Notes under the pieces: model-generated | Databases searched by the model: none | Told to the model about the DNA's origin: nothing | The model's input: only the letters and a program-made list of their open reading frames with translations | Program-made: the position numbers and the translations under genes | Assembly (NCBI GenBank): GCA_963728855.1 | Contig: CAVSLN010000007.1 | Location: 682,001-746,000, forward strand | Direction of reading: 5' to 3' | From: AC-43 sp963728855 | GTDB lineage: Bacteria; Actinomycetota; Actinomycetes; Mycobacteriales; Micromonosporaceae | DNA length: 64,000 bases | Part shown: positions 46,030-53,845 of the stretch, one piece after another | How the letters are laid out: each line of letters opens with the position of its first letter | Numbering within the stretch: position 1 is the first letter of the stretch

Positions 46030-46404
46030 GTGAGCCTGCCGACCCTGCTCGTTGTCGACGCGGCCAACGTGGTCGGGTCGGTGCCGGACGGCTGGTGGCG
46101 TGACCGGGCCGGGGCCACCGCACGGCTGCGCGACCGGCTGGCGCGGCTGGCCGGCACCGGGATAGCCGGTCTCGCGCCGCCGCTGGACATCCTGCTCGTC
46201 GTCGAGGGCGCGGCCCGCGGGGTCCGGGCGACCGAGGGGGTACGGGTGGTGGCCGCGCCCGGCTCCGGCGACGACACGATCGTCGATCTGCTCGGGCGCG
46301 AGCCGCCCGACCGGCTGCGCGTGGTCGTCACGGGGGACCGGGAGCTGCGCGAACGGGTGGGCCGGCTGGGTGCCCGGGTGCTCGGGCCGCGTACGGTCCG
46401 GTAG
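46030..46404 (+). CDS. NYN/YacP-like nuclease domain protein
   Basis: The 124-residue protein resembles a small PIN/NYN fold: LLVVDAANVVGSVPDGWW gives the first acidic residue, ILLVVEGAARGV the second strand, and GSGDDTIVDLLG with VVVTGDRELRERV the further acidic residues that bind Mg2+ in NYN RNases. It may process RNA. The GTG start has no clear ribosome site. It converges on an anti-sigma-type kinase gene with one base between stops. Confidence 0.72.
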   Translation: MSLPTLLVVDAANVVGSVPDGWWRDRAGATARLRDRLARLAGTGIAGLAPPLDILLVVEGAARGVRATEGVRVVAAPGSGDDTIVDLLGREPPDRLRVVVTGDRELRERVGRLGARVLGPRTVR

Positions 46405-46405
46405 C

Positions 46406-46819
46406 TCAGGTCGGGAGGCCGGCGGCGAGGCGTACCGTCGTGCCGAGCCGGCCGGTCTGCACGCTGAAGCTGTCGCACAGCGCCCTGGTCAACCACAGCC
46501 CCCGCCCGCCAGGCGCGTCCGCCGGCGGCTGCTGCTGCACGGGTACGCCATCGGGCAGGCCCGACCCCGCGTCGCTCACCTCGCAGATCAGCTGCCGCGC
46601 GGACCGCCACAGGCGCAGCCGGCCCAGCCCGCCGCCGTGGACCACCGCGTTCGTGGTGATCTCGTTGACCGCCAGTACGAAGCCTTGCAAGCGGGTGCCC
46701 AGCAGCCCGGCGTCCGCCGCGCACACCGCGACCCGGTGGCGCAGCGTGGCGAGGTCCGACCGACCGAACTCCTGGGTGATCAACTCGACCGGCCGGCTGG
46801 CACGCACGTACTCCCCCAC
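46406..46819 (-). CDS. RsbW-type anti-sigma factor or serine kinase (HATPase_c)
   Basis: The 137-residue protein is a single GHKL ATP-binding domain: N box ALAVNEITTNAVVHGGG-type residues (VLAVNEITTNAVVHGG), G1 box CEVSDAGSGLPDG, and G2-type GGRGLWLTRALCDSF. Such free-standing domains inhibit sigma factors or phosphorylate anti-anti-sigma proteins. Immediately downstream on the other strand lies a sigma-B/F-like promoter, which fits a stress-control role, but partner genes are not here. Confidence 0.85.
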   Translation of the reverse strand: MGEYVRASRPVELITQEFGRSDLATLRHRVAVCAADAGLLGTRLQGFVLAVNEITTNAVVHGGGLGRLRLWRSARQLICEVSDAGSGLPDGVPVQQQPPADAPGGRGLWLTRALCDSFSVQTGRLGTTVRLAAGLPT

Positions 46820-46939
46820 CCTTGTGATGTGCCTTGCACCCGGAGCGCCAGCCTACCCCGCTCGCCGCCCGGTACCTGGGCTGGACCGGTAAGGCGGCGT
46901 TCTCTCGCGGGCCGGCGTGCAGATTCGCCTGAACCGGTG

Positions 46940-46964
46940 GGTTAGCGCCCGGGCGCAGGGGTAT
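46940..46964 (+). promoter_or_regulatory. Sigma-B/F-like promoter
   Basis: GGTT (46940-46943), a 15-base spacer and GGGTAT (46959-46964) match the GTTT-N15-GGGTAT type recognised by alternative stress sigma factors in actinobacteria. It lies about 50 bases before the gene starting at 47017. Confidence 0.5.
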
Positions 46965-47016
46965 GTCCGAGCTGTTCGTAGATCCGGTTCCCGACCCCGC
47001 AATGTGAGGTGTCGCC

Positions 47017-47211
47017 ATGACGGACGAGGCGCACGACGACAACCGGTTGCGGGAGACGACCGCACCCCTGCGTACCGGCGCCGAGCAGCCCTGGGACCCC
47101 GAGGATCTGGCGGTCGCGAAGGGTCAGGACCCCACCCCGAAGAACGTCGACCGGGCCCGGGACCAGCTGGACCGCGACGGGTCGGAGGCCATCGAGAAGA
47201 CGGTGCCGTGA
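47017..47211 (+). CDS. Small hydrophilic stress-associated hypothetical protein (64 aa)
   Basis: The product MTDEAHDDNRLRETTAP onward is charged, rich in Asp, Glu and Pro, and likely disordered. GAGGTG precedes the ATG. It is first after the sigma-B/F-like promoter and its stop overlaps the GTG of the Rv2629-like gene. There is no known domain. Confidence 0.6.
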   Translation: MTDEAHDDNRLRETTAPLRTGAEQPWDPEDLAVAKGQDPTPKNVDRARDQLDRDGSEAIEKTVP

Positions 47212-48215
47212 ACAGCCGCTTCCTGCGCCCCCTCTACGAGCGCCCGGGGCCCTGGGCATCGATATATCTCGATACGTCTGTCGACACGTTCGATGCCCGC
47301 CGCCGCATCGAGCTGCTCTGGGCGACGGCCGAGGCGGAGCTGGCGGAAGCGGGCGCGGACGCGGCCACCCGGGCGGCGCTGACCACGGCGGTCGGAAGGC
47401 ACAAAGGTACGGGCCGGCACGGGTTGGCCCTCTTCGCCACCGGTGGCACGGTCGTCCTGGCGCGGCCGCTGCCGGAGCCGCCGGTCCGGTCGGCGGCGAC
47501 CTGGGGCCCGCTGCCCTCGGTGTTGCCGCTGCTGGCCGCGCTCGGCGAGCAGGCGCACTGGCTGCGGGTGCTGGTCGACCGTACGGGCGGGGACCTGGTG
47601 CTGGACGCGGGCGGGCTCCCCCGGACCGTACGGGGCTCCCAGCACTACCCGATGACCAAGGCCGCTCCGGGCGGCTGGTCCCAGCCGAGGTACCAGCGGT
47701 CCGCCGAGAACAGCTGGATGCACAACGCCAAGGAGGTCGCCGACCAGGTGACCCGTACGGCGGCCGAGACCGGCGCCGACGTGGTCGTACTGGCCGGCGA
47801 GGTACGCGAGCGCCAGCTGCTCGCCGAGCATCTGCCGCCGGCGGTCGCCGACCGGGTGGTGCAGACCGATGCCGGCTCGCGTGCCTCCGGCGCCGACCTG
47901 GAGCCGCTCGACGAAGCGACCGAGCAGGCGGTCCGTGGCGTGGTCGAGCGGCGGTACGCCCAGGTGCTCGACGACTACCGGGCCGGCCGCGCGCACGGGC
48001 TGGCCGTCGCGGGCCGCTCGGCGGTCCGTACGCCCCTGGAGTGGGGGCAGGTCAAGACGCTGCTGCTGAGCCCGGAGCTGCCCGCCGAGGCGGCGGACGG
48101 CCTGGTCCAGGCCGCGGTGACCGAGGACGCCGACGTGGTGCTGGTCGGCCCGGACCAGGAGCCGCTGCCCGAAGGGGTCGGCGCGGTGCTGCGCTTCCAG
48201 GCGCAGGGGGCCTGA
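47208..48215 (+). CDS. Rv2629/Vms1-like (baeRF) ribosome hibernation-type factor
   Basis: The 335-residue protein matches the archaeo-eukaryotic release-factor-like family that includes mycobacterial Rv2629: YERPGPWASIYLDTSVDTFDA at the start, GSQHYPMTKAAPGGWSQ-type loop, AENSWMHNAKEVADQVTR, and VVVLAGEVRERQLLAEHLP. Members have been linked to ribosome rescue or dormancy. It is coupled by GTGA to the small protein gene above and thus under the stress promoter. It is probably cytosolic. Confidence 0.82.
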   Translation: MNSRFLRPLYERPGPWASIYLDTSVDTFDARRRIELLWATAEAELAEAGADAATRAALTTAVGRHKGTGRHGLALFATGGTVVLARPLPEPPVRSAATWGPLPSVLPLLAALGEQAHWLRVLVDRTGGDLVLDAGGLPRTVRGSQHYPMTKAAPGGWSQPRYQRSAENSWMHNAKEVADQVTRTAAETGADVVVLAGEVRERQLLAEHLPPAVADRVVQTDAGSRASGADLEPLDEATEQAVRGVVERRYAQVLDDYRAGRAHGLAVAGRSAVRTPLEWGQVKTLLLSPELPAEAADGLVQAAVTEDADVVLVGPDQEPLPEGVGAVLRFQAQGA

Positions 48216-48216
48216 C

Positions 48217-48447
48217 GTGAGTGACCGGAGCCCCCAGCGGTACGGGCGCGAGCCGCGCTCCGCCGAGCCCGACCTCGGCGAGCCTGACCTCACCGGGCCC
48301 GACCTCGGCGAGACCGACGGGCCCGACTTCGCCGGGGAGCACAGCGACGTGACCCTGGCCGAGGACCGGCGCGGCGGCCCGGAGCGGGCACCCGACGAGT
48401 CGGTACCGCGCGGGCTCGCCGGTGCCGACCCGACCAGCGAGAGGTGA
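48217..48447 (+). CDS. Acidic hypothetical protein with Asp-Leu repeats (76 aa)
   Basis: The product has the repeated units AEPDLGEPDLTGPDLGETD, then a highly charged tail. It is probably disordered. It starts one base after the Rv2629-like stop and ends in a four-base overlap with the next small gene, so all four genes appear to be one transcript. Confidence 0.5.
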   Translation: MSDRSPQRYGREPRSAEPDLGEPDLTGPDLGETDGPDFAGEHSDVTLAEDRRGGPERAPDESVPRGLAGADPTSER

Positions 48448-48722
48448 GGCGTACGGTGACCGAGCCGGAAAGCCGTGGCGAAGGCGTTGACGAGCAGCGG
48501 GACGACGAACCGTGGCGCGACGAGCGGGAGCTGCCCGTCTCGGACCTCAGCCGGGCGATGGCCACGTACTCGTTCGACGGGCAGGTGGACGACGCCACCG
48601 GAGGTGACGCCTCGGCGGCCGAGCCGGAGCCGCCCGAGCACGAGGACACCGACCCGGACCCGACGTCGGTAGCCGGACGCCGGGTACGCCCCTCGCCCGA
48701 CGGCCGTACCGGCCCGGTCTGA
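48444..48722 (+). CDS. Acidic hypothetical protein (92 aa)
   Basis: The product is charged and low-complexity, with a short more ordered stretch SDLSRAMATYSFDGQVDDAT and Pro/Glu/Asp-rich end. GTG at 48444 overlaps the stop before it; a second GTG at 48456 is preceded by GAGGCG and may be the real start. There is no recognised domain. Confidence 0.5.
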   Translation: MRRTVTEPESRGEGVDEQRDDEPWRDERELPVSDLSRAMATYSFDGQVDDATGGDASAAEPEPPEHEDTDPDPTSVAGRRVRPSPDGRTGPV

Positions 48723-48745
48723 CCCGCGCGGTCTGACCGGGTCGC

Positions 48746-49297
48746 CTACCGCAGCTCGTCGGTGGGCAGCGGCTGGACCGCGAGCTCCTCCGCGCTGGCT
48801 CCGCCGCCGGCCGCGCCGAAGTCGCGGGCCACCTCGTCGGACTCGGCGTCCTCGTGCGCGCCCTCGTCCGGCTCGACCAACCGGCCGAGCCGGGCGGTCG
48901 AGGTCACCCCGGGCTCGTCCCGGTCGTACATGGACACCGCCGAGCCGAGGTGCGGATCCACCGCCTCCTCGTCCAGGATCAGCTCGTCGGTGTCCTCCGG
49001 CTGGTCGTCCGGCCCGACGTCGCGTACGTTGCCGACCCTGTCGGGGTCGGCGTCCGGCTCCTCGCGGGAGAGCGCCGTGTCCAGGGGCTGGCCGTGCCGC
49101 TGCTCCTCGGCGGTGGTACCGAACTCGTCGATGGCCACCGGACCGTCGTCCCGGTCGGCCGGCAGGGCGAACGGGTCCCGCCCGTCGGCGACCCGGGGGG
49201 ACTCCACGTCGTCGTACGCGGTCGAGTCGTCGTCGGCGTACTCGGGTATGCCGGTCGCGGCGGGGTCGGAGACCCGCTGAGGGTAGGCGTCGTCCAT
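48746..49297 (-). CDS. DUF5709 domain protein
   Basis: The 183-residue acidic protein has the pattern of DUF5709: LVEPDEGAHEDAESDEVARDFG followed by GGASAEELAV near the C-terminus, and DPFALPAD earlier. The family is actinobacterial with unknown function and is often associated with stress regulons. It converges on the small acidic protein genes. A 12-bp perfect palindrome lies about 50 bases upstream. Confidence 0.75.
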   Translation of the reverse strand: MDDAYPQRVSDPAATGIPEYADDDSTAYDDVESPRVADGRDPFALPADRDDGPVAIDEFGTTAEEQRHGQPLDTALSREEPDADPDRVGNVRDVGPDDQPEDTDELILDEEAVDPHLGSAVSMYDRDEPGVTSTARLGRLVEPDEGAHEDAESDEVARDFGAAGGGASAEELAVQPLPTDELR

Positions 49298-49349
49298 GTG
49301 GCTCGGGTACCCGCCCGCCCGGTCGCGACACCCACCCTCGCCGCCGGGT

Positions 49350-49361
49350 TAGGTATACCTA
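49350..49361. promoter_or_regulatory. Perfect palindrome TAGGTATACCTA, candidate operator
   Basis: This 12-bp palindrome lies in the 187-base divergent gap between the DUF5709 gene and the genes leading to the LAL regulator, with a second partial CTAGGTA half-site at about 49379. It may bind a regulator of either side. Confidence 0.35.
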
Positions 49362-49484
49362 GACGCCTCCCGCGTGGATCTAGGTACGCCGGCCGGAGCA
49401 AGATACGTAACCGGTCCTGATGGCAACACTCCCTTACCGGCCGAGGATGGAACCAACACCGGACCACCAAGGGAGTGACCACCC

Positions 49485-49622
49485 ATGTTCACCCATCCTG
49501 AACTGCTGTGGGACCTGGCCAAGCAGCACCAGCGCGAGCTGATCAGCGAGGCGGAGCAGCAGCGGCTGCTCTCCACGGCGCGCCGGCACCGGCGCTCGGT
49601 ACCTCGCCGGCGGCACGAGTGA
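49485..49622 (+). CDS. 45-residue protein coupled to the LAL regulator
   Basis: The product begins MFTHPELLWDLAKQHQRELI, continues with a helical Glu/Gln/Leu segment (SEAEQQRLLSTARRHRR) and ends basic. GGGAGTGACC precedes the ATG. The stop overlaps the GTG of the LAL gene (GTGA). The amphipathic, coherent sequence and the coupling support a real gene, perhaps a translational coupler or peptide partner. Confidence 0.65.
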   Translation: MFTHPELLWDLAKQHQRELISEAEQQRLLSTARRHRRSVPRRRHE

Positions 49623-52531
49623 GGGCCGCCGAGCCGGAGGCGCTGTCCACCGGCTCGGCGGCGCCAGCTCCCGGACCCGCGACACGGGAGCGCGGGTCCG
49701 GGGCGCCGGAACGGCACTGTGACGACGCCGTCGCCGAGGACCGGCTGGCCGCACGAGCGCGTAAGATGTCGCACCTCGCCGGTAGCCTTTCCTCCGTGCG
49801 AGCCACGCGGGGCAGCGCGAGCCCGGTCATGGTCGGGCGCGATGACGAGCTGGGTCAGCTGACCCGGCTCGTCGCCTCCGGCCGCCCGCAGGTCGCCATC
49901 ATCGCCGGCGAGCCGGGGATCGGTAAGTCGCGGCTGATCCAGGAGCTGCTGGCGGTGCTGCCGCCCGACACCGCGGTTCTGGTCGGCCAGGCCGAGCCGG
50001 GCTCGCTGGGCCGGCCGTACGAGCTGCTGCTCGACGCGCTCGACGGGGCCGCGGCCACCGACCCCGCGCTGCTGCAGGCGCTGACCGATCCCGGGCGCAG
50101 CGCGGTCGAGCGACTGCACGCCGGGGTGGCGCTGGTCGCCCGGCTGATCGGCAACCGGCGGGCCGTGGTGGTGTTCGAGGACCTGCACTGGGCCGACTCG
50201 GAGAGCGCCGCGCTGTTCGAACGGGTCGCCGACCTGCCTGGCCCGCGGCTGCTGGTCGGCACCTACCGGCCCGAGGAGGTCACCCCCCGGCAGCCGGTCG
50301 CGGCGCTGCTGGCCCGGATGGAGCGCCGGCACACGGTCACCAGCCTGTGGCTGGAGCGGCTCAGTCCGGCCGACACCTCCGCCCTGCTGGCCGGCGCCTC
50401 CGGCAAGCCCGCCCCCTACCGGGCCGCCATGGCGCTGCACCAGCGCACCGGCGGCAACCCGTTCTTCCTGGAAGAGCTGCTGCGCGGGTACGAGGGCGAA
50501 GACCTGGAGAAGCTGGTCGACCAGCCGTTGCCGTGGAGCCTCGCGGAGGTGCTCCGCCGGCAGATCGAGGAGCTCGACCCGGCCGCCCGGCGGGTGGCCG
50601 AGGCGGCCGCCGTGCTCGGCCAGCGGGTGCCGTTCGACCTGCTCGCCACCGTCACGGGTACGGCCGAGGCGGAGCTGATCGGTTCGCTGCGCGAGCTGGT
50701 CGCCCGGGGCGTGCTGACCGAGTCCGACGACGACGAGTTCAGCTTCCGGCACGCGCTGCTGCGCGAGGCGCTCACCGGGCAGCTGCTCGGCCGGCAGCGG
50801 CGCCGGCTGCACGAGGCGGCCCTGGACGCGCTGCTCGCCACCGGAGGAGCCGACCCGGCTCTGGTGGCGCACCACGCGCGCGGCGCCGGGCGGTACCCCG
50901 ACATGGTCGAGGCGGCGCGCCGGGGCACCGCGAGCTACCTGGCGATCGGCTCCGCCTACCAGGCGCTCGAGCTGGCCGAGATGGGCCTCGACGAGCTGGG
51001 CGACGACGCCCCGCTGCTCGCCGGCGCGGCCCGGGCGGCCTGGCTGGCCGGCCTGCTCGCCGACGCCACCGGGTACGCGCTGCGCTGGCGGGACGCCGCG
51101 CCCGACCCGGCCGAGCGGGCGGCCGCGCAGTACCTGCTGATCCGGGTCGCCTGGGAAGGCGACGACATCCCGGAGATGCGCCGGCTGACCGAGGAGCTGG
51201 AGGAGCTGCTCGGGCGGCTGCCGCCCGGTGAGCACCAGGCCCGGGCGATGGTGGCGATCTCCCAGTCGATGCTCCTGCGCGACCTGTACGACGCCGGGCT
51301 CGACTGGGCGGACCGTGCCATCGCGATCGCCGACGCGTACGACCTGCCCGCCGTCCGGCTGGCCGCCTCCGTCGAGCGCGGCTCCGCCCTGGTCAACCGG
51401 TCGGCCACCCTGCACGAAGGCCGCACGCTGCTGGCCACCGTCGCCGAACAGGCGGAGCGGGCCGGGGAGTGGGTGCTGGCCGCGCGCGCCATCAACAACC
51501 TCGTCTTCGAGCTGCCCACGTCCTCGCTCAAGGAGCAGGCCGAGCTGCTGGAGCGCATGCGTACCGACGCCGAGCGGGCCGGGTTCGAGGCGCTCGCCGT
51601 GGCCGCGTACTTCCAGGGCCGGGCCCGGCTGGCGATGGCGCAGGGCGACCTCGGCAAGGCGCTGGCCCGGCTCAACGAGGGGCGGCGGCGCGACGAGGCG
51701 TTCCTGCGTCGGGGGCGGCGCAGCGGGTACCACTCGGTGCTCCTGGCCGGGCTGTCGCTGGAGAGCGGCGACTTCGCCACGGTCGACGGGCTGCTCGGCG
51801 AGCTGGTCGAGGTGGCCACCGCCGCGCCGGTCGCGATCGGCGGGCTGCGGTTCCACCTGGCCTGCCGGCGCGACGGGCTCGACGCGGCCCTGGGCGTGTT
51901 CGACGAGCTGCTCGCCGCCGCACTGGCCGAGGGCAAGCAGAGCGGCGACCTGGCGCACGACCTGGTGTCGGCGGCGATCTACGCGGGTCTGGCCCGGGAG
52001 CGGGTCCGGGAGCTCGCCGACGCGCTGCTGTGCGGCCCGAAGGACTGCGGTTGGAACCATCTGGTCGCGGCGCAGCTGGCCGAGGTGGAGGGGGAGCCGG
52101 CCCGGGCGCTGGAGGCGTATCGGCGCGCGGCGCTCGACGATGAGGTACCGCCCGCCGTGCGTGGCACCGCCTGGCTCGGGGTGGCCCGCTCGCTGATCTC
52201 GCTCGACCGCGAGGCGGAGTCGACGGAGCCGATGGAGCGGGCCGGGCAGCTGCTCGCCCGCTGGGGCGGTTGGCGGGTGGCCGAGCTGGGCCAGGTGCGC
52301 GACCGGCTCGGCCTGGTCCCCGAGCCCGGCGAGCGTACGGCCACCGGCGCTGCCGCGCTGACCCCCCGCGAGCGCGAGGTCGCCCTGCTCGTCGCCGCCG
52401 GGCTCACCAACGCGCAGCTGGCCCGCCGGCTGTACATCTCGCCGAAGACGGCTGCCGTACACGTCTCGAACATCCTGCACAAGCTGGGCGTGTCCTCCCG
52501 TACCGAGGTCGCCGACGCGGTCCGCCGCTGA
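49619..52531 (+). CDS. LAL-type (large ATP-binding) LuxR-family regulator
   Basis: The 970-residue protein has an AAA ATPase/STAND module (IIAGEPGIGKSRLIQELL, VVVFEDLHWADSESAALF), a long helical TPR-like region, and a C-terminal LuxR HTH (LTPREREVALLVAAGLTNAQ, ISPKTAAVHVSNILHKLGV). LAL regulators often activate secondary metabolism or sugar catabolism. The GTG at 49619 is chosen for its overlap with the small gene; Met at about residue 50 (MSHLAG) is another option. Downstream lies the glucarate operon, a possible but unproven target. Confidence 0.9.
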   Translation: MRAAEPEALSTGSAAPAPGPATRERGSGAPERHCDDAVAEDRLAARARKMSHLAGSLSSVRATRGSASPVMVGRDDELGQLTRLVASGRPQVAIIAGEPGIGKSRLIQELLAVLPPDTAVLVGQAEPGSLGRPYELLLDALDGAAATDPALLQALTDPGRSAVERLHAGVALVARLIGNRRAVVVFEDLHWADSESAALFERVADLPGPRLLVGTYRPEEVTPRQPVAALLARMERRHTVTSLWLERLSPADTSALLAGASGKPAPYRAAMALHQRTGGNPFFLEELLRGYEGEDLEKLVDQPLPWSLAEVLRRQIEELDPAARRVAEAAAVLGQRVPFDLLATVTGTAEAELIGSLRELVARGVLTESDDDEFSFRHALLREALTGQLLGRQRRRLHEAALDALLATGGADPALVAHHARGAGRYPDMVEAARRGTASYLAIGSAYQALELAEMGLDELGDDAPLLAGAARAAWLAGLLADATGYALRWRDAAPDPAERAAAQYLLIRVAWEGDDIPEMRRLTEELEELLGRLPPGEHQARAMVAISQSMLLRDLYDAGLDWADRAIAIADAYDLPAVRLAASVERGSALVNRSATLHEGRTLLATVAEQAERAGEWVLAARAINNLVFELPTSSLKEQAELLERMRTDAERAGFEALAVAAYFQGRARLAMAQGDLGKALARLNEGRRRDEAFLRRGRRSGYHSVLLAGLSLESGDFATVDGLLGELVEVATAAPVAIGGLRFHLACRRDGLDAALGVFDELLAAALAEGKQSGDLAHDLVSAAIYAGLARERVRELADALLCGPKDCGWNHLVAAQLAEVEGEPARALEAYRRAALDDEVPPAVRGTAWLGVARSLISLDREAESTEPMERAGQLLARWGGWRVAELGQVRDRLGLVPEPGERTATGAAALTPREREVALLVAAGLTNAQLARRLYISPKTAAVHVSNILHKLGVSSRTEVADAVRR

Positions 52532-52622
52532 GCTGTCCGTCGTTCGTTGCTGTCCTTCGTTCGTTCGCGTCGCGCCCCTTGTGCGCTGCCCGGACGTCGA
52601 TAACGGGGAGTGTTTCGAAGTC
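52532..52622. other. Intergenic segment after the LAL gene
   Basis: This short stretch holds CGTTCGTT repeats and no gene. Together with the promoter and gene remnant that follow, it forms the 334-base gap before kdgD. Confidence 0.5.
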
Positions 52623-52651
52623 TTGACCATCGATCGTGTTCGACGTAACGT
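52623..52651 (+). promoter_or_regulatory. Promoter of the glucarate operon
   Basis: TTGACC (52623-52628) and TAACGT (52646-52651) are separated by 17 bases. A GTTTCGAAGT element overlaps the region just before the -35 box and CGTTC/GAACG arms lie downstream; either could be the IclR operator. Confidence 0.5.
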
Positions 52652-52706
52652 CACTGAAGGGCGTTCATATGTCTGTTCTTCGTTCACTATCCTGAACGGA
52701 GGAAGG

Positions 52707-52873
52707 ATGGCACGATCAGCGACGCGGCATCGCGTCCTGGCGGCGTCAGCCGCCATCTGCGCCATCCCGCCCTGGCCGGCTGCGGTACCAGCGGTACGTC
52801 GAGCGCCGCGGGCTCCGGTCCGCTAGACGTGTGGGTACGGAAGCGGCTCACTGAAGGGATAGTTGATGACTGA
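52707..52873 (+). pseudogene. Remnant of an ABC sugar-binding lipoprotein gene
   Basis: GGAGGAAGG precedes ATG at 52707, which opens a signal peptide (ARSATRHRVLAASAAICAIP). The lipobox then appears in another frame as LAGCGTSGTSSAAGSG, followed by PLDVWVRKRLTEGIVDD and a stop at 52871-52873. One base is missing near 52770 and the rest of the binding protein is deleted. In intact operons such a family 1 solute-binding protein would sit here, with its permeases. The remnant overlaps the kdgD start. Confidence 0.7.
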
Positions 52874-53813
52874 ACCCGCTACGAGTCTCGCCCAGCGGAT
52901 GGACGGCCTGCTGTTCTTCCCGGTCACCCCGTTCGGTCCGGGCGGGGAGGTGGACCTCGACGCCTACCGGCGGCACCTCAAGGCGCGGCTGGCGCCCGGT
53001 CCGGCGGCGAGTGCTCCGGCGGCGGTCTTCGCGTGCTGCGGCACCGGCGAGTTCTTCTCCCTCGGGCTGGCGGAGTACGCCGCGTGCGTCCGGGTGGCCG
53101 TGGAGGAGGCGGCCGGGCGGGTACCGGTGGTGGCCGGGACCGGGTACGCGGCGCCGCTCGCCACCCAGTTCGGGGACGCGGCCGCCGAGGCGGGGGCCGA
53201 CGGGCTGCTGGTGATGCCGCCCTACCTGGTGGAGGGTGACCAGGCGGGGCTGCTCGCGCACTACCGGCAGGTGGCCGACCGGTCCCGCCTGGACCTGATC
53301 GTGTACCAGCGCGACAACGCGGTGTTCAGCTGCGACACGGTCGCCGAGCTGGCCGCGCACCCGCGCATCGTGGGGTTCAAGGACGGCCGGGGCGACCTGG
53401 ACCTGATGCGCCGCATCGTCGGTACGGTCCGGGCGCGGCACGGCGACGGTGCGCTGATGTACTTCAACGGGATGCCGACGGCCGAGATGACCCAGCTGGC
53501 CTACCGGGCGGCCGGGGTGCCGCACTACTCGTCGGCCGTGTTCTGCTTCGCGCCGGACCTGGCGATGGCGTTCTACCGGGCGTACCGGGCCGGTGACGAG
53601 GCCACCACGGACCGGCTGCTCGACGGCTTCTTCCGTCCGTACGTGGAGCTGCGCCAGAAGCGCTCCGGCTACGCGGTCTCGCTCGTCAAGGCGGGCGTAC
53701 GGCTGGAGGGGCTGGACGTCGGCCCGGTGCGCCCGCCGCTGGCCGAGCCGGACCCGGCGCACGTCGAGCAGCTGGCGCGCCTGATCACCGCCGGACGGGA
53801 GCTCATCGCATGA
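52866..53813 (+). CDS. kdgD: 5-dehydro-4-deoxyglucarate dehydratase
   Basis: The 315-residue enzyme belongs to the DHDPS/NAL aldolase superfamily and would convert 5-dehydro-4-deoxyglucarate to 2-oxoglutarate semialdehyde with loss of water and CO2. Features: FPVTPFGPGGEVDLDAYRRH, GTGEFFSL, the Tyr in LIVYQRDN, and Schiff-base Lys172 in RIVGFKDGRGD, followed by YFNGMPTAE. These match glucarate-type members rather than DapA. ATG at 52866 has GAAGGG upstream; TTG at 52863 is in frame. It is followed by gudD through a 12-codon frame. Confidence 0.9.
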   Translation: MTEPATSLAQRMDGLLFFPVTPFGPGGEVDLDAYRRHLKARLAPGPAASAPAAVFACCGTGEFFSLGLAEYAACVRVAVEEAAGRVPVVAGTGYAAPLATQFGDAAAEAGADGLLVMPPYLVEGDQAGLLAHYRQVADRSRLDLIVYQRDNAVFSCDTVAELAAHPRIVGFKDGRGDLDLMRRIVGTVRARHGDGALMYFNGMPTAEMTQLAYRAAGVPHYSSAVFCFAPDLAMAFYRAYRAGDEATTDRLLDGFFRPYVELRQKRSGYAVSLVKAGVRLEGLDVGPVRPPLAEPDPAHVEQLARLITAGRELIA

Positions 53814-53845
53814 TTGAGCGCAGCGACCAAAGGAGAGCACCGTGA
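53810..53845 (+). CDS. Eleven-residue coupling frame between kdgD and gudD
   Basis: ATG at 53810 overlaps the kdgD stop (ATGA) and TGA at 53843-53845 overlaps the gudD GTG (GTGA). The peptide is MIERSDQRRAP, and AAGGAGA within it is the gudD ribosome site. The geometry mirrors that of the tandem array at 31480. Confidence 0.45.
   Translation: MIERSDQRRAP

Noticed and set aside
49350..49361. IdeR/DtxR iron box
   Set aside because: The arms resemble TTAGGT but the spacing is too short for the 19-bp consensus.
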